Assembly (NCBI RefSeq): GCF_001584325.1
Contig: NZ_LSAZ01000022.1
Coordinates: 1 to 64,000 of the forward strand
Direction of reading: 5' to 3'
Length of the DNA stretch: 64,000 nt
DNA from: Bacillus nakamurai
GTDB lineage: Bacteria; Bacillota; Bacilli; Bacillales; Bacillaceae
The translations under genes were made by a program, and so were the position numbers. The number at the start of each line of letters is the position of its first letter. The first letter of the stretch is position 1. This document shows, piece by piece, positions 8,963-19,583 of the stretch. The notes beneath the pieces were generated by a model. That model saw only the letters and a list, made by a program, of their open reading frames with translations. It was not told the DNA's origin and made no database searches.

Positions 8963-9766
8963 ATGTCAAACGAAACCATTAAAGTAGTAATCGCGGGGCC
9001 GCGGGGCAGAATGGGGCAGGAGGCCGTAAAGCTTGCCATCCGCACGCCTCATTTTGAACTGGTCGGCGCCATTGACCATACATACGATCAGAAAACATTG
9101 CGAGAGGTGATGTCTGCTGATTCAGACGCTCTCATTTATACAGATATCCGCGCGTGTTTTCGAGAAACAAAGCCGGATGTGCTGATCGATTTAACAACGC
9201 CTGAAATCGGCAAAAAACATACAAAAGCGGCCCTTGAACACGGCGTTCGCCCGGTAGTGGGGACGACAGGGTTTTCTGAAGCGGATTTACAGGAGCTTCA
9301 CGCATTGACAGAAGAAAAAGAAATCGGCGCCATCATTGCCCCGAACTTTGCGCTGGGAGCGGTGCTGATGATGAAATTTTCTCAAATGGCCGCCAATTAT
9401 TTTGAAGATGTCGAAATCATTGAACTCCACCATGACCAAAAACTGGATGCTCCGAGCGGAACAGCGCTGAAAACGGCGGAGATGATCTCAAGCGTCCGTT
9501 CAGAAAAACAGCAGGGCCACCCTGATGAAAAAGAAATTCTTCCGGGCGCCCGCGGTGCCGAATTAAACGGCATCCGTCTTCACAGCGTCCGCCTGCCGGG
9601 CCTCATCGCCCATCAGGAAGTCATGTTCGGCATGGACGGCCAGACGCTTAAACTGCGCCATGATTCCTATAACCGCGCTTCCTTTATGTCAGGAGTGAAG
9701 CTGTCTGTAGAGCAAGTGATGAAAATAGACCAGCTTGTGTACGGGCTCGAAAATATTATCGATTGA
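8963..9766 (+). CDS. dapB: 4-hydroxy-tetrahydrodipicolinate reductase
   Basis: A 267-residue enzyme reducing the dihydrodipicolinate precursor with NAD(P)H in the lysine/diaminopimelate pathway. The N-terminal Rossmann motif GPRGRMG is at residues 12-18. The family signature [15 protein letters not shown] lies near residue 154, with the catalytic H-H and K. Dipicolinate for spores branches from the same pathway. The gap to ypjD is eight bases and to mgsA 24, with a good ribosome-binding site (GTAGGAG). Confidence 0.96.
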   Translation: MSNETIKVVIAGPRGRMGQEAVKLAIRTPHFELVGAIDHTYDQKTLREVMSADSDALIYTDIRACFRETKPDVLIDLTTPEIGKKHTKAALEHGVRPVVGTTGFSEADLQELHALTEEKEIGAIIAPNFALGAVLMMKFSQMAANYFEDVEIIELHHDQKLDAPSGTALKTAEMISSVRSEKQQGHPDEKEILPGARGAELNGIRLHSVRLPGLIAHQEVMFGMDGQTLKLRHDSYNRASFMSGVKLSVEQVMKIDQLVYGLENIID

Positions 9767-9790
9767 ATCGGCAAGGGGGGAGAAAATCAA

Positions 9791-10204
9791 ATGAAAATCG
9801 CTTTGATTGCTCACGATAAAAAAAAGCAGGATATGGTGCAGTTTGTGACTGCCTATAAGGACATATTAAGCCATCACGATTTATATGCGACCGGTACGAC
9901 AGGCTTAAAAATTCAAGAAGCGACCGGTTTGTCCGTTGAACGCTTTCAATCCGGTCCGCTTGGGGGAGATCAGCAAATCGGCGCATTAATTGCGGCAAAT
10001 GCACTTGACCTCGTCATCTTTTTGCGTGACCCGTTAACGGCCCAGCCTCACGAGCCGGATGTTTCGGCATTAATCCGCCTCTGTGATGTATATGCGATCC
10101 CGCTTGCCACAAACATGGGGACAGCGGAAATCCTCGTCCGTACGCTTGACGGCGGTGCGTTTGATTTCCGCAATCTTGTGCGCGGGGGAGAGCCGAATGT
10201 CTGA
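9791..10204 (+). CDS. mgsA: Methylglyoxal synthase
   Basis: A 137-residue enzyme that turns dihydroxyacetone phosphate into methylglyoxal and phosphate, relieving phosphosugar stress. Family motifs TGTTG (about 37-41) and [11 protein letters not shown] (about 56-66, with the catalytic Asp) are intact. Its stop overlaps the start of bshB1 by eight bases. The pairing is sensible: bacillithiol made by the next two genes is the thiol used for methylglyoxal detoxification in Bacillus. Confidence 0.95.
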   Translation: MKIALIAHDKKKQDMVQFVTAYKDILSHHDLYATGTTGLKIQEATGLSVERFQSGPLGGDQQIGALIAANALDLVIFLRDPLTAQPHEPDVSALIRLCDVYAIPLATNMGTAEILVRTLDGGAFDFRNLVRGGEPNV

Positions 10205-10910
10205 ACATCTTGATATTCTTGCGTTCGGTGCCCATAGCGATGATGTCGAGATCGGCATGGGCGGCACAATCGCAAAATTTACGGCTAAAGGCAAAACCGC
10301 GATCATATGCGATTTGACTGAAGCGGAACTATCGTCTAACGGAACGGTAAGTCTAAGAAAAGAAGAAGCGGCGCGGGCGGCTCACATTCTCGGCGTAAAA
10401 GAGAGAATACAGCTTACGCTTCCCGACCGCGGGCTTTTGAAAAATGAAGACGCAATCCGTCAGATCGTCAGTGTGATCAGAGCCCGCCGGCCGAAAGCCG
10501 TTTTCATGCCCTATCCGAAAGACCGCCATCCCGACCACGGAAATGCAGCCGCATTAGTTGAAGAAGCGGTGTTTTCCGCGGGCATTCATAAGTACAAAGA
10601 TCATCAGCAATTGCCGGCTCATAAGGCTGAAAAAGTGTATTATTATATGATTAATGGTTTTCATCGGCCGGATTTTGTCATAGATATAACAGAAACCATC
10701 GATTTGAAGAAAAAGAGCCTAAATGCATATCAAAGCCAGTTTATCCCTTCAGAGCATTCAGTGAACACACCGCTGACAAACGGTTATATCGAGATGGTGG
10801 AAGCGCGGGAAAGGCTGTATGGCAAAGAAGCCGGCACGGGATATGCTGAAGGCTTCTTTACAAAACAGCTTCCAATATTGAATGATGACGTTTTTGGGGG
10901 CGGACAATGA
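10197..10910 (+). CDS. bshB1: Bacillithiol biosynthesis deacetylase BshB1
   Basis: A 237-residue LmbE/PIG-L-type zinc deacetylase that removes acetate from GlcNAc-malate in the second step of bacillithiol synthesis. The zinc motif AHSDD (residues 11-15) and the distal HPDH are present. I choose the ATG at 10197, inside the end of mgsA, because it gives the family length and N-terminus. Upstream in-frame codons lie deep in mgsA. Its stop overlaps the bshA start by four bases (ATGA), implying translational coupling. Confidence 0.94.
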   Translation: MSEHLDILAFGAHSDDVEIGMGGTIAKFTAKGKTAIICDLTEAELSSNGTVSLRKEEAARAAHILGVKERIQLTLPDRGLLKNEDAIRQIVSVIRARRPKAVFMPYPKDRHPDHGNAAALVEEAVFSAGIHKYKDHQQLPAHKAEKVYYYMINGFHRPDFVIDITETIDLKKKSLNAYQSQFIPSEHSVNTPLTNGYIEMVEARERLYGKEAGTGYAEGFFTKQLPILNDDVFGGGQ

Positions 10911-12040
10911 GACCATTAAAAATAGGGATTACATGCTATCCGAGTGTCGGAGGCTCGGGTATTATTGCGACGGAACTCGGCAAGCTTCTTGCGGAAAAGG
11001 GGCACCAAGTTCATTTCATTACATCAAGCATCCCGTTCAGATTAAATACATATCATCCGAATATTCATTTTCACGAGGTGGAAGTCAACCAATACGCTGT
11101 ATTTAAATATCCGCCTTACGATCTGACTTTGGCAAGCAAAATTGCAGAGGTCGCAGCAAGGGAAAATCTTGATATCATCCATGCCCATTACGCGCTGCCT
11201 CATGCGGTATGTGCTTATCTTGCAAAACAGATGCTTAAGCGGGATATCGGTATTGTCACGACGCTTCACGGCACGGATATCACCGTGTTAGGGTATGATC
11301 CGTCATTAAAGGATTTAATCCGTTTTGCAATTGAGGCATCAGACAGAGTGACGGCCGTTTCAACCGCACTTGCCGGCGAAACATATGATTTAATCAAGCC
11401 GGAGAAAAAAATTGAGACAATTTACAACTTTATCGATGAACGCGTTTATCTTAAGAAAAATACAGAAAGTATAAAACAGAAGCACGGTATTTTACCGGAT
11501 GAAAAAGTCGTTATCCACGTGTCTAATTTTAGAAAGGTAAAGCGCGTCAAGGATGTCATCCGTGTTTTCCGCAATATCGCCGCCAAAACAAAGGCGAAGC
11601 TCCTCCTTGTCGGAGACGGGCCGGAAAAGTGCGTCGCTTGGCAGCTTGTCGAAAAATACGGTTTGCAGGATCAAGTGCTGCTGCTCGGAAATCAAGACAG
11701 GGTAGAAGAGCTGTATTCCATCAGCGACCTCAAGCTCCTTCTTTCTGAAAAGGAGAGTTTCGGACTCGTTCTCCTTGAAGCAATGGCCTGCGGAGTGCCG
11801 TGTATCGGAACGAATATCGGCGGAATCCCGGAAGTCATTAAAGATCAAGTGAGCGGTTTTTTAGTGAATGTTGGTGATATTCAAGCCGCATCTGAAAAAG
11901 CGCTCGCTATTTTAGAAGACAAAGAGCTCAGCAAACGTTTGACTGAACAGGCGCTGAAAATGGTGAAGACGGAGTTTTCATCGCAAAAAATCGTCAGCGA
12001 GTATGAACGGATTTATGCCGAATTGGCAGAACCGGAGTGA
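10907..12040 (+). CDS. bshA: UDP-GlcNAc:L-malate glycosyltransferase BshA
   Basis: A 377-residue GT4-family retaining glycosyltransferase joining GlcNAc to malate, the first step of bacillithiol synthesis. The glycine-rich acceptor motif [11 protein letters not shown] lies near residue 11. The donor-site Glu pair is in [14 protein letters not shown] near residue 282. It follows bshB1 with a four-base overlap and cca begins five bases after its stop. The third gene of the pathway (bshC) is not in the window. Confidence 0.95.
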   Translation: MRPLKIGITCYPSVGGSGIIATELGKLLAEKGHQVHFITSSIPFRLNTYHPNIHFHEVEVNQYAVFKYPPYDLTLASKIAEVAARENLDIIHAHYALPHAVCAYLAKQMLKRDIGIVTTLHGTDITVLGYDPSLKDLIRFAIEASDRVTAVSTALAGETYDLIKPEKKIETIYNFIDERVYLKKNTESIKQKHGILPDEKVVIHVSNFRKVKRVKDVIRVFRNIAAKTKAKLLLVGDGPEKCVAWQLVEKYGLQDQVLLLGNQDRVEELYSISDLKLLLSEKESFGLVLLEAMACGVPCIGTNIGGIPEVIKDQVSGFLVNVGDIQAASEKALAILEDKELSKRLTEQALKMVKTEFSSQKIVSEYERIYAELAEPE

Positions 12041-12044
12041 TCAA

Positions 12045-13238
12045 ATGGAACAGGAATTTGTCAAAGCCCTCCCCATCCTTCATCAGTTAACGAAGGCGGG
12101 CCATCAGGCTTATTTTGTCGGGGGAGCCGTAAGAGACAGCTATATGAAACGGAAAATAGGCGATGTAGATATCGCAACGAGCGCTTCGCCGGATGAGGTG
12201 GAGCGCCTCTTTCAGCGGACCGTGGACGTAGGCAAGCAGCACGGTACGGTTATCGTCTTATGGGAAGATGAAACATATGAAGTCACCACCTTCCGTGCGG
12301 AATCTGAATATAAAGATTACAGGCGGCCTGAAGCCGTGCAGTTTATTACATCTTTATCAGAGGATTTAAAGCGCAGAGACTTAACGATTAACGCGATGGC
12401 GATGTCCGCAGATGGTGAGCTGCTTGATTATTTCGGCGGAATACAAGATATCGGACAAAAGCTGATTCGCACGGTGGGAAATCCGCAAGACCGTTTTCAA
12501 GAAGATGCCCTGCGGATGATGAGGGCTGTCCGCTTTATGAGCCAGCTCGGCTTCACTCTTGCAAAAGAGACCGAAGAGGCCATTATAAAAGATAGAAAAC
12601 TGCTGTCACATGTCTCTGTAGAACGGAAGACAGTCGAATTTGAGAAATTGTTACAGGGCATATCCTCACATCAAGCCATTCAAACGATGGTAAAGACAGG
12701 TTTGAACGAAGAGCTGCCCGGCCTTTCAGGCAAAGAGGACAGGCTGCTTGAGGCGTGCGGGTTTCCGTTTCGTGCTTTAGACACACGCGAGGAACGCTGG
12801 GCAGCGCTTTTATTATATCTCCGCATACTTCCTAAAGACGGCGAGCCGTTTTTAAAACAGTGGAAGCTGCCGGGAAAGGTTATAAAAGAAGCGGTGCAAA
12901 TCGTCAGCGCCTGCCCGGTGAAGCTGGAAACAGAAGCTATGTATCGAGCCGGAGAACAATCGCTGCTTTCTGCGGTCAAAATCAGCATGCTGCAACAGAC
13001 GAAGACGATCGATGCACAAAAGCTGAAAGAGGTTCAGCGATCATATCATCAGCTGCCGATTAAAAGCCTGCGTGACTTAGATATTTCAGGTGCTGATATC
13101 ATGACGCTCAGAAACCGTCCGGCGGGAAAATGGGTAGCAGAAGAACTTCGCCGGATTGAAGAGGCGGTGCTGGCAGGAAAGCTCTCCAACCGAAAACACA
13201 ACATAAAGGAGTGGCTTAGAGCGTGGGATCAACATTAA
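12045..13238 (+). CDS. cca: CCA-adding tRNA nucleotidyltransferase
   Basis: A 397-residue class II enzyme adding CCA to tRNA 3' ends. The catalytic motif GGAVRD with DVD (residues 22-43), the RRD motif (about 112) and the nucleotide-selecting EDALRMMRAVRF (about 153) are all present. The ATG at 12045 gives the family length; the earlier in-frame ATG lies inside bshA. Its 3' end overlaps birA by 16 bases. Confidence 0.95.
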   Translation: MEQEFVKALPILHQLTKAGHQAYFVGGAVRDSYMKRKIGDVDIATSASPDEVERLFQRTVDVGKQHGTVIVLWEDETYEVTTFRAESEYKDYRRPEAVQFITSLSEDLKRRDLTINAMAMSADGELLDYFGGIQDIGQKLIRTVGNPQDRFQEDALRMMRAVRFMSQLGFTLAKETEEAIIKDRKLLSHVSVERKTVEFEKLLQGISSHQAIQTMVKTGLNEELPGLSGKEDRLLEACGFPFRALDTREERWAALLLYLRILPKDGEPFLKQWKLPGKVIKEAVQIVSACPVKLETEAMYRAGEQSLLSAVKISMLQQTKTIDAQKLKEVQRSYHQLPIKSLRDLDISGADIMTLRNRPAGKWVAEELRRIEEAVLAGKLSNRKHNIKEWLRAWDQH

Positions 13239-14206
13239 GAACCCAATTAATAGATTTATTTTCTGAAGCGGGAGACGGCTTTATCTCCGGGCAAAAAATC
13301 AGCGATGCCCTCGGCTGTTCGAGAACCGCTGTTTGGAAGCATATTGAAGAACTCCGCAAAGAGGGCTATGAGGTTGAAGCTGTCAGAAGAAAAGGATACA
13401 GGCTTATTAAAAAACCGGGAAAACTCAGTGAATCTGAAATCCGTTTCGGGCTGAAGACCGAATTCTTAGGCAAACAGCTGTATTACCATGACGTTCTTCC
13501 GACCACCCAAAAAACCGCGCATGAACTGGCCAATGACGGCGCGCCGGAAGGAACACTCGTCGTGGCCGATAAACAAACGGCCGGCAGAGGAAGAATGTCC
13601 AGAGTGTGGCACTCGCAGGAAGGGAACGGGATATGGATGAGCCTCATACTCAGACCCGACATCCCTCTGCAAAAAGCGCCGCAGTTAACCTTGTTATCGG
13701 CCGTAGCAGTCGTACAGGCCATTGAGGCGGCGGCCGGCATACAGCCAGCCATTAAGTGGCCGAACGATTTATTAATTCACGGGAAAAAGGCTGTCGGTAT
13801 TTTAACGGAGCTGCAGGCGGAGGAAGACCGCGTCCGTTCGGTTATTATCGGAATCGGAATCAATGTGAACCAGCAGGCGGCCGATTTTCCCGACGAGCTT
13901 CAAGACATCGCGACAAGCCTGAGCCTTGAGGCCGGTGAAAAAATTGACAGAGCCGGACTGATTCAAGAGATTTTACAGACATTTGAAAAACGTTATCTGG
14001 ATTATTTGACGCACGGTTTTACACCGATCAAGCTATTATGGGAAAGCTATGCGATCGGTTTGGGAAATGAGCTTCAGGCGAGAACCCTGCAGGGGACGTT
14101 TTACGGAAAATCGCTTGGCATTGATGACGAGGGAGTTCTTCTTTTAGAAACGAAAGACGGCATAAAAAAGATTTACTCCGCAGATATCGAACTCAATCAT
14201 TCTTAG
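13223..14206 (+). CDS. birA: Biotin-protein ligase/biotin operon repressor BirA
   Basis: A 327-residue bifunctional protein. An N-terminal winged helix-turn-helix (residues 20-55) binds biotin-regulated operators. The ligase domain has the biotinyl-AMP loop TAGRGRMSR near residue 118 and the KWPND motif near 176. The start is a GTG overlapping the end of cca. It biotinylates acyl carriers such as AccB and represses biotin genes when charged. It ends the operon that began at ypjD. Confidence 0.95.
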   Translation: MGSTLRTQLIDLFSEAGDGFISGQKISDALGCSRTAVWKHIEELRKEGYEVEAVRRKGYRLIKKPGKLSESEIRFGLKTEFLGKQLYYHDVLPTTQKTAHELANDGAPEGTLVVADKQTAGRGRMSRVWHSQEGNGIWMSLILRPDIPLQKAPQLTLLSAVAVVQAIEAAAGIQPAIKWPNDLLIHGKKAVGILTELQAEEDRVRSVIIGIGINVNQQAADFPDELQDIATSLSLEAGEKIDRAGLIQEILQTFEKRYLDYLTHGFTPIKLLWESYAIGLGNELQARTLQGTFYGKSLGIDDEGVLLLETKDGIKKIYSADIELNHS

Positions 14207-14236
14207 TTGGTACAACTCTGCTGAATTTGGTATACT
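14207..14236 (+). promoter_or_regulatory. Putative panBCD promoter
   Basis: TTGGTA at 14207-14212, 18-base spacer, TATACT at 14231-14236. It would give a leader of about 200 bases before panB. Confidence 0.5.
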
Positions 14237-14242
14237 TCCTTT

Positions 14243-14307
14243 GGGCAGTATCATAATGAACTGCACCTGATCAGCAGAATAGAGTTTTCTAAGAGTCTGC
14301 CTTGATC
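14243..14307 (+). ncRNA. Structured panB leader (Pan-motif-like RNA)
   Basis: Two consecutive hairpins: GCAGT/ACTGC (14245-14249 with 14260-14264) and a longer one, GATCA-GCAGA paired with TCTGC-C-T-TGATC (14269-14278 with 14296-14307), interrupted by small bulges. A conserved 'Pan' RNA of one or two bulged hairpins is known upstream of pantothenate operons in Firmicutes. Assignment rests on position and shape; no covariance check was possible. Confidence 0.45.
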
Positions 14308-14362
14308 CAAAAAAGGACTGGGACAGAGGGATGACATTCGCCGAACTTTAAAATAAGTGGAG

Positions 14363-14439
14363 AATCCTTCTTACATATCGGAAGGTTTTTTTGCTTGTAA
14401 AGAACTGGCGGCTCATCTCCTCGCCGTTTGAGGAGGAGA
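14363..14439 (+). promoter_or_regulatory. Weak terminator hairpin and ribosome-site hairpin before panB
   Basis: A short CCTTC/GAAGG stem is followed by a seven-base T run (14386-14392). Further on, TCTCCTC (14416-14422) is perfectly complementary to GAGGAGA (14433-14439), which contains the panB ribosome-binding site. The pair could hide the site and reduce translation. Confidence 0.4.
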
Positions 14440-14444
14440 ACAGG

Positions 14445-15278
14445 ATGAAAACAAAGTTGGATTTTATGAAAATGAAGGAAAATGGAGAGCCGATCGTGAT
14501 GCTGACCGCTTATGATTATCCGCAGGCAAAGCTTGCTGAGCAGGCGGGGGTTGACATGATCTTAGTCGGGGATTCACTCGGAATGGTCGTGCTCGGGCTT
14601 GATTCAACCGTCGGCGTAACGGTCAGCGACATGATTCACCATACAAAAGCGGTAAAACGCGGTGCGAAAAATACATTTATCGTCACTGACATGCCGTTTA
14701 TGTCTTATCACCTTTCTAAAGAGGAGACGCTGAAAAACGCGGCAGCCATTATTCAGGAAAGCGGCGCGGACGCGTTAAAGCTTGAGGGCGGAGATGGCGT
14801 TTTCGAATCCATCCGCGCTTTGACACTGGGCGGAATTCCGGTCGTCAGCCATTTAGGGCTTACACCGCAATCTGTCGGTGTATTAGGCGGATATAAAGTA
14901 CAGGGAAAAGACGAACAAAGCGCGAAAAAACTGCTGGAAGACAGCATCAAATGCGAACAGGCCGGAGCGATGATGCTCGTGCTTGAGTGTGTGCCGGCAG
15001 AACTGACCGCAAAAATAAAAGAAGAAGTAACGATTCCTGTTATCGGAATCGGGGCCGGACCGGAAGCGGACGGGCAGGTGCTTGTCTATCATGATATCGT
15101 CGGCCACGGCGTAGAAAGAACACCGAAGTTTGTGAAACAATACGCCCAGATCGATGGCACTATTGAAACGGCGATCAGCGGTTATGTCCGTGATGTAAAA
15201 GAGCGGGTTTTCCCGGAAGAAAAGCACTCCTTCCAGCTGAACCAAACAGTGCTGCAAGGCTTGTACGGAGGGAAATAA
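14445..15278 (+). CDS. panB: 3-methyl-2-oxobutanoate hydroxymethyltransferase
   Basis: A 277-residue TIM-barrel enzyme making ketopantoate from 2-oxoisovalerate and methylene-tetrahydrofolate, the first step to pantothenate. Metal and substrate residues lie in VGDSLGMV near residue 43 and KLEGG near 112. The ATG at 14445 is preceded by GAGGAGGAGA and gives the exact family length; an in-frame start 54 bases upstream lies in the leader T run. It is first in a tight panB-C-D operon with gaps of three and one base. Confidence 0.96.
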   Translation: MKTKLDFMKMKENGEPIVMLTAYDYPQAKLAEQAGVDMILVGDSLGMVVLGLDSTVGVTVSDMIHHTKAVKRGAKNTFIVTDMPFMSYHLSKEETLKNAAAIIQESGADALKLEGGDGVFESIRALTLGGIPVVSHLGLTPQSVGVLGGYKVQGKDEQSAKKLLEDSIKCEQAGAMMLVLECVPAELTAKIKEEVTIPVIGIGAGPEADGQVLVYHDIVGHGVERTPKFVKQYAQIDGTIETAISGYVRDVKERVFPEEKHSFQLNQTVLQGLYGGK

Positions 15279-15281
15279 GCG

Positions 15282-16142
15282 ATGAAACAAATAACAGATA
15301 TTTTACAGCTGAAAGAACTGATATCTCAATACCGGTCAGAGGGCCGAAGCATCGGGTTTGTACCGACAATGGGTTTTCTGCATGAAGGGCATTTGACGCT
15401 TGTTGAAAAAGCGAGGCAGGAAAATGATATCGTCGTGATGAGCATTTTTGTCAATCCGGCACAATTCGGTCCCGGTGAGGATTATGAGGCATATCCGCGC
15501 GATTTGAACCGCGATGCTAAGCTGGCAGAACAGGCGGGAGCTGACCTTCTCTTTACGCCGTCTGCAACAGACATGTATAAAGGCGCGCAAAATGTAGCCG
15601 TACACGTAAAAAGACGGACTGACGTATTATGCGGCCGGTCCCGCACAGGCCATTTTGACGGAGTCGCCACTGTTCTGACGAAGTTTTTCAACCTCATAAA
15701 ACCGAACCGCGCCTATTTCGGTCTGAAAGATGCGCAGCAGGCTGCCGTTGTAGATGGATTGATTGAAGATTTCTTTATGGATATCGAATTGGTTGCAGTG
15801 GATACCGTCAGAGAAGAGGACGGGCTTGCCAAAAGCTCACGCAATGTAAATCTGTCAGCCGCAGAAAGAAAAGAAGCGCCGTTGATCTACAAAGCGCTGC
15901 AAAAAGGGGCCGAGCTGATCAGAGACGGTGAAAGAAATCCCGAAGAAGTCGTACAAGCCGTAACCGCCATAATCGAAAATACAAGCGGCGTCATCGACTA
16001 TGTTGAATTATACGCTTATCCAGAGCTGACACCGATTGAAACGTTAAACGGCAAAATCATTCTTGCCTGCGCCGTTCAATTTTCTAAGGCTCGGCTGATT
16101 GATAATATCATTATTGATATAGATGAATGGGAGAGATCATAA
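15282..16142 (+). CDS. panC: Pantoate-beta-alanine ligase
   Basis: A 286-residue cytidylyltransferase-fold ligase joining pantoate and beta-alanine with ATP. The HIGH-type motif HEGHLTL is near residue 34 and the KMSKS-equivalent KSSRN near residue 186. The beta-alanine is supplied by PanD, encoded next. Confidence 0.96.
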   Translation: MKQITDILQLKELISQYRSEGRSIGFVPTMGFLHEGHLTLVEKARQENDIVVMSIFVNPAQFGPGEDYEAYPRDLNRDAKLAEQAGADLLFTPSATDMYKGAQNVAVHVKRRTDVLCGRSRTGHFDGVATVLTKFFNLIKPNRAYFGLKDAQQAAVVDGLIEDFFMDIELVAVDTVREEDGLAKSSRNVNLSAAERKEAPLIYKALQKGAELIRDGERNPEEVVQAVTAIIENTSGVIDYVELYAYPELTPIETLNGKIILACAVQFSKARLIDNIIIDIDEWERS

Positions 16143-16143
16143 T

Positions 16144-16527
16144 ATGTACCGCACTATGATGGCCGGTAAGCTGCACCGCGCTACCGTCACGGAAGCAAAC
16201 TTGAATTATGTCGGCAGCATCACGATTGATGAGGACCTTTTAGATGCCGTCGGAATGCTCGTTAATGAAAAAGTTCAAATTGTGAATAATAATAACGGAG
16301 CAAGACTTGAGACTTACATCATTCCCGGAAAACGGGGAAGCGGTGTGATCTGTTTAAACGGCGCAGCCGCACGCCTCGTCCAAGAGGGTGACAAAGTCAT
16401 TATTATTTCTTATCAAATGATGTCTGATCAAGAAGCGAAAAGCCACCAGCCAAAGGTTGCCGTCCTGGATGATCAGAACAAAATTGAGCAGATGCTGGGC
16501 CAAGAGCCGGCGCACACGATTTTATAA
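16144..16527 (+). CDS. panD: Aspartate 1-decarboxylase (pyruvoyl enzyme)
   Basis: A 127-residue proenzyme that makes beta-alanine from aspartate. The self-cleavage site is exactly at Gly24-Ser25 (YVGSIT), where the serine becomes the pyruvoyl cofactor. The start at 16144 lies one base after the panC stop. A terminator follows immediately, so the operon is panB-C-D only. Confidence 0.96.
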   Translation: MYRTMMAGKLHRATVTEANLNYVGSITIDEDLLDAVGMLVNEKVQIVNNNNGARLETYIIPGKRGSGVICLNGAAARLVQEGDKVIIISYQMMSDQEAKSHQPKVAVLDDQNKIEQMLGQEPAHTIL

Positions 16528-16531
16528 AAGA

Positions 16532-16556
16532 GCCCCCTTCATGGGGGTTTTCTTTT
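16532..16556 (+). terminator. panBCD terminator
   Basis: CCCCC/GGGGG stem with TTCAT loop and T-rich tail directly after panD. Confidence 0.8.
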
Positions 16557-16648
16557 AAGAATTGCGGGCAAAACCTGTTTTTCCGCTCCATTTCTGTACA
16601 AAACGTGTTACACTTTTGTCGTATGCAAGAATTGAGGTGTCCATTTTA

Positions 16649-19435
16649 ATGAACAAGCAACGGTTCGTTGTCATAGATGTCGAAACAACAGGAAATTCGC
16701 CGAAAAAAGGCGATAAAATCATTCAAATCGCAGCGGTTGTCATTGAAAATGGACAAATTACTGAGCGGTTTTCAAAATATATCAATCCGAATCAGGCGAT
16801 TCCGCCGTTTATTGAGCAGCTGACGGGGATCTCAACCGAAATGGTTGAAAACGAATTGCCGTTTGAAGCGGCAGCAGCGGACATTTTTCATCTGCTTGAC
16901 GGCGCGTACTTTGTCGCGCATAACATTCATTTCGATCTCGGATTTGTCAGGCATGAGTTAAACGAGGCCGGCTATCAGCTGCCCGATTGTGAAGTGCTTG
17001 ATACCGTTGAGCTCTCACGTATTGTATTTCCTGAGTTTGAAGGGTATAAGCTGAGTGAATTATGCGAAGAGCTGCATATCGTTCATGACCGTCCCCATCG
17101 CGCTGATAGTGACGCGGAAGTGACCGGGCTGATTTTTTTAGAAATCTTACATAAACTGAGACATCTTCCTTTGCCGACGTTAAAACAGCTTAGAAGACTC
17201 TCACAGCATTTTATCAGTGATTTGACGCTGTTATTGGATTCATTCATTTACGAAAACAAGCCATCAGCAAATGAGGGATGCATACCGTACGCCTCATTTT
17301 CAATTAAACAGCCTGAACCCCCGCCGGAGCCGGCACAGATGGATTCTTCTGTCGATCTTGAGATGTGGACTCAAAAAACGGAAGAGCTCTTATCTGAATT
17401 TGTGCCCCGTTATGAAAAGCGGAAGGGACAGCTTGCCATGATGAACGAAGTGCTGGATGCCTTCTGCAATCGGGAACATGCGCTGATTGAGGCCGCGCCT
17501 GGCATCGGAAAAACGATTGGTTATCTCGTTCCGGCAGTTTTATTTGCAAAGTCAGAACAGACTCCTGTCATCATCAGCACGTATTCCACTCTTTTGCAGC
17601 AGCAGATCATGTCTAAAGATCTTCCGTTATTGGAGCGTATGTTTCCTTGGCCGGTCAAGGCAGCTATTTTGAAAGGGCAGTCTCATTATCTTTGCTTGCG
17701 CAAGTTTGAACACATACTGCATGAGGAAGATGATAATTACGATGCGGTCCTGACAAAAGCTCAGCTTCTGGTCTGGCTGACAGAGACAGAAACAGGCGAC
17801 GTCGCTGAATTGAATTTACCTTCAGGCGGCAGGCTGCTGTGGGATCGAATGGCATATGACGAAGATTCTTTTTTTAAAAAAGGGGATAATTCAGTCACAG
17901 GATTTTATGAGCGCGCTAAACAAAAAGCGAAAATATCAGATCTCATCATTACAAACCATGCCCTGCTTTTAATCGATGAAGGCAGCAATGTAAAAAGACT
18001 GCCGGACAGCGGGACAATGATTATTGATGAAGCGCACCATTTTGAGCGTGCCGCAAGCGAGCACTTAGGGCGAAGAGCTTCATACATAGGGCTGCACACA
18101 AAGCTCAGCCGGATCGGTACGTTAAAGGAACAAGGTCTGTTAAAACGGATGAGAAAGCTGTTTCATACGTATCAATTGCCTGCTGATAGTTTCTTCGACG
18201 CCGATGAGTGGGTAAAGCATATTCAGACAGAAAGCGATGCTTTTTTCAGTTCAGTGCATTCTTTTGTCAAACGAAGAAAACCTAAAGACGATCTGAACCG
18301 TCTCGTCTATAGTCTGAACCATAAAAGCCAGGATAGGGGCCTGCTCATGTTAACCGACGGAGCAGAGCGGCTATGCGCCATGCTTGATCATCTACTGGAC
18401 GTTTTTTCGGTTCATGAAAAACTGTTACATACAAAACTGGATCAGATGAAAAGCGGAGCGGCTTTTTTAGCGGCCGAATATGTAAAATGCATGAAAGGCT
18501 TAAAAGAGTATCGAGATACGTTCAGCCGTCTGCTGTTTGAAACTGATGAAAAAGAAGCCGTATGGATTGAAATTGATGCAAAAGGCGCTAAAAACGCTGT
18601 CAGCATATATGCGCAGCCTCTGGAACCGGGAGAAATGCTCGCTGATCAATTTTTCGCCCGCAAAAAAAGCGTCGTGCTTACATCCGCTACCCTTATGGTG
18701 GAGCAGTCTTTTCAATTTATGATTGAGAGGCTCGGCCTTTCGGATTTTTATCCGCGCACCAAAAGCATTCCATCTCCTTTTTCGTATGATGATCAAATGA
18801 AGGTCATCATTCCAACTGACATGAAGTCCGTAAAATATGACGGAGAGCAGGATGTTATTCATCATATTGCCCGGTATATAGAGATTATGTCAAAGGAAAA
18901 ACAGCCGAAAATCCTTGTCCTGTTCACGTCTCACGATATGCTGAAAAAAGTGTATCAGGAACTGAAGCTCAGCATGGATATTTCCGGCATCCAGCTGCTT
19001 GGCCAAGGCATCACAGGCGGCAGTCCGGGGAAATTAATGAAAACCTTTAAAGCGGGCAGCCGGGCGATTTTACTCGGTACAAATCATTTCTGGGAAGGTG
19101 TTGATTTTCCGGGGGATGAATTGTCAACCGTGATGATTGCAAGGCTTCCTTTCCGGCCGCCTGATAATCCGCTTCATGCAGCAAAATGTGAGTTTGCAAA
19201 GCGAAAGGGGAAAAACCCGTTTCAAACCGTTTCTTTGCCTGAGGCCGTATTAACGTTCAGACAGGGCATCGGGCGGCTGCTCCGCACGGCAGGAGACAAG
19301 GGTACGATCGTTCTTTTAGATAAACGGGTAAAGACGGCGGGATACGGGCGCCTGTTTCTCGAAGCACTGCCGACTGCTTCCCTATTGGAACTCACGGATG
19401 CCGAGCTTGAAGCTTACGTCGGGAAAACGGAATAA
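16649..19435 (+). CDS. dinG: DinG-family helicase with N-terminal exonuclease domain
   Basis: A 928-residue protein with two parts. Residues 1-165 form a DEDDh 3'-5' exonuclease (DVETTG at 9-14, HNIHFD near 91). The rest is an XPD/DinG-like superfamily 2 helicase with Walker A EAAPGIGKT near residue 282 and DEAH near 459. The iron-sulfur cysteines of classical DinG are not obvious. The ATG at 16649 has GAGGTG upstream; a longer reading would start in the spacer. In B. subtilis-type bacteria this fusion acts in DNA repair as a nuclease. A second DinG-like gene, ypvA, lies at 39.8 kb. Confidence 0.93.
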   Translation: MNKQRFVVIDVETTGNSPKKGDKIIQIAAVVIENGQITERFSKYINPNQAIPPFIEQLTGISTEMVENELPFEAAAADIFHLLDGAYFVAHNIHFDLGFVRHELNEAGYQLPDCEVLDTVELSRIVFPEFEGYKLSELCEELHIVHDRPHRADSDAEVTGLIFLEILHKLRHLPLPTLKQLRRLSQHFISDLTLLLDSFIYENKPSANEGCIPYASFSIKQPEPPPEPAQMDSSVDLEMWTQKTEELLSEFVPRYEKRKGQLAMMNEVLDAFCNREHALIEAAPGIGKTIGYLVPAVLFAKSEQTPVIISTYSTLLQQQIMSKDLPLLERMFPWPVKAAILKGQSHYLCLRKFEHILHEEDDNYDAVLTKAQLLVWLTETETGDVAELNLPSGGRLLWDRMAYDEDSFFKKGDNSVTGFYERAKQKAKISDLIITNHALLLIDEGSNVKRLPDSGTMIIDEAHHFERAASEHLGRRASYIGLHTKLSRIGTLKEQGLLKRMRKLFHTYQLPADSFFDADEWVKHIQTESDAFFSSVHSFVKRRKPKDDLNRLVYSLNHKSQDRGLLMLTDGAERLCAMLDHLLDVFSVHEKLLHTKLDQMKSGAAFLAAEYVKCMKGLKEYRDTFSRLLFETDEKEAVWIEIDAKGAKNAVSIYAQPLEPGEMLADQFFARKKSVVLTSATLMVEQSFQFMIERLGLSDFYPRTKSIPSPFSYDDQMKVIIPTDMKSVKYDGEQDVIHHIARYIEIMSKEKQPKILVLFTSHDMLKKVYQELKLSMDISGIQLLGQGITGGSPGKLMKTFKAGSRAILLGTNHFWEGVDFPGDELSTVMIARLPFRPPDNPLHAAKCEFAKRKGKNPFQTVSLPEAVLTFRQGIGRLLRTAGDKGTIVLLDKRVKTAGYGRLFLEALPTASLLELTDAELEAYVGKTE

Positions 19436-19456
19436 AAAGCCGCAAAAAGCGGCTTT
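19436..19456 (+). terminator. dinG terminator
   Basis: AAAGCCGC/GCGGCTTT stem right after the stop. The T run is short, so efficiency is uncertain. Confidence 0.6.
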
Positions 19457-19583
19457 CATGGTGTGGGATGAGGAATTGTTTTTATAGTAAAAGCGGGTTC
19501 GCGCCGCCTTGTGACTTTATTATGCCGCGTGTGTACGACCGCTATGACTAACAAAATTTGTTCGACCGATGGAGGGTATAAAA

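Noticed and set aside
10083..10196. Longer form of bshB1 starting inside mgsA
   Set aside because: The extra 38 residues are unlike the family, and the internal ATG at 10197 gives the conserved N-terminus.
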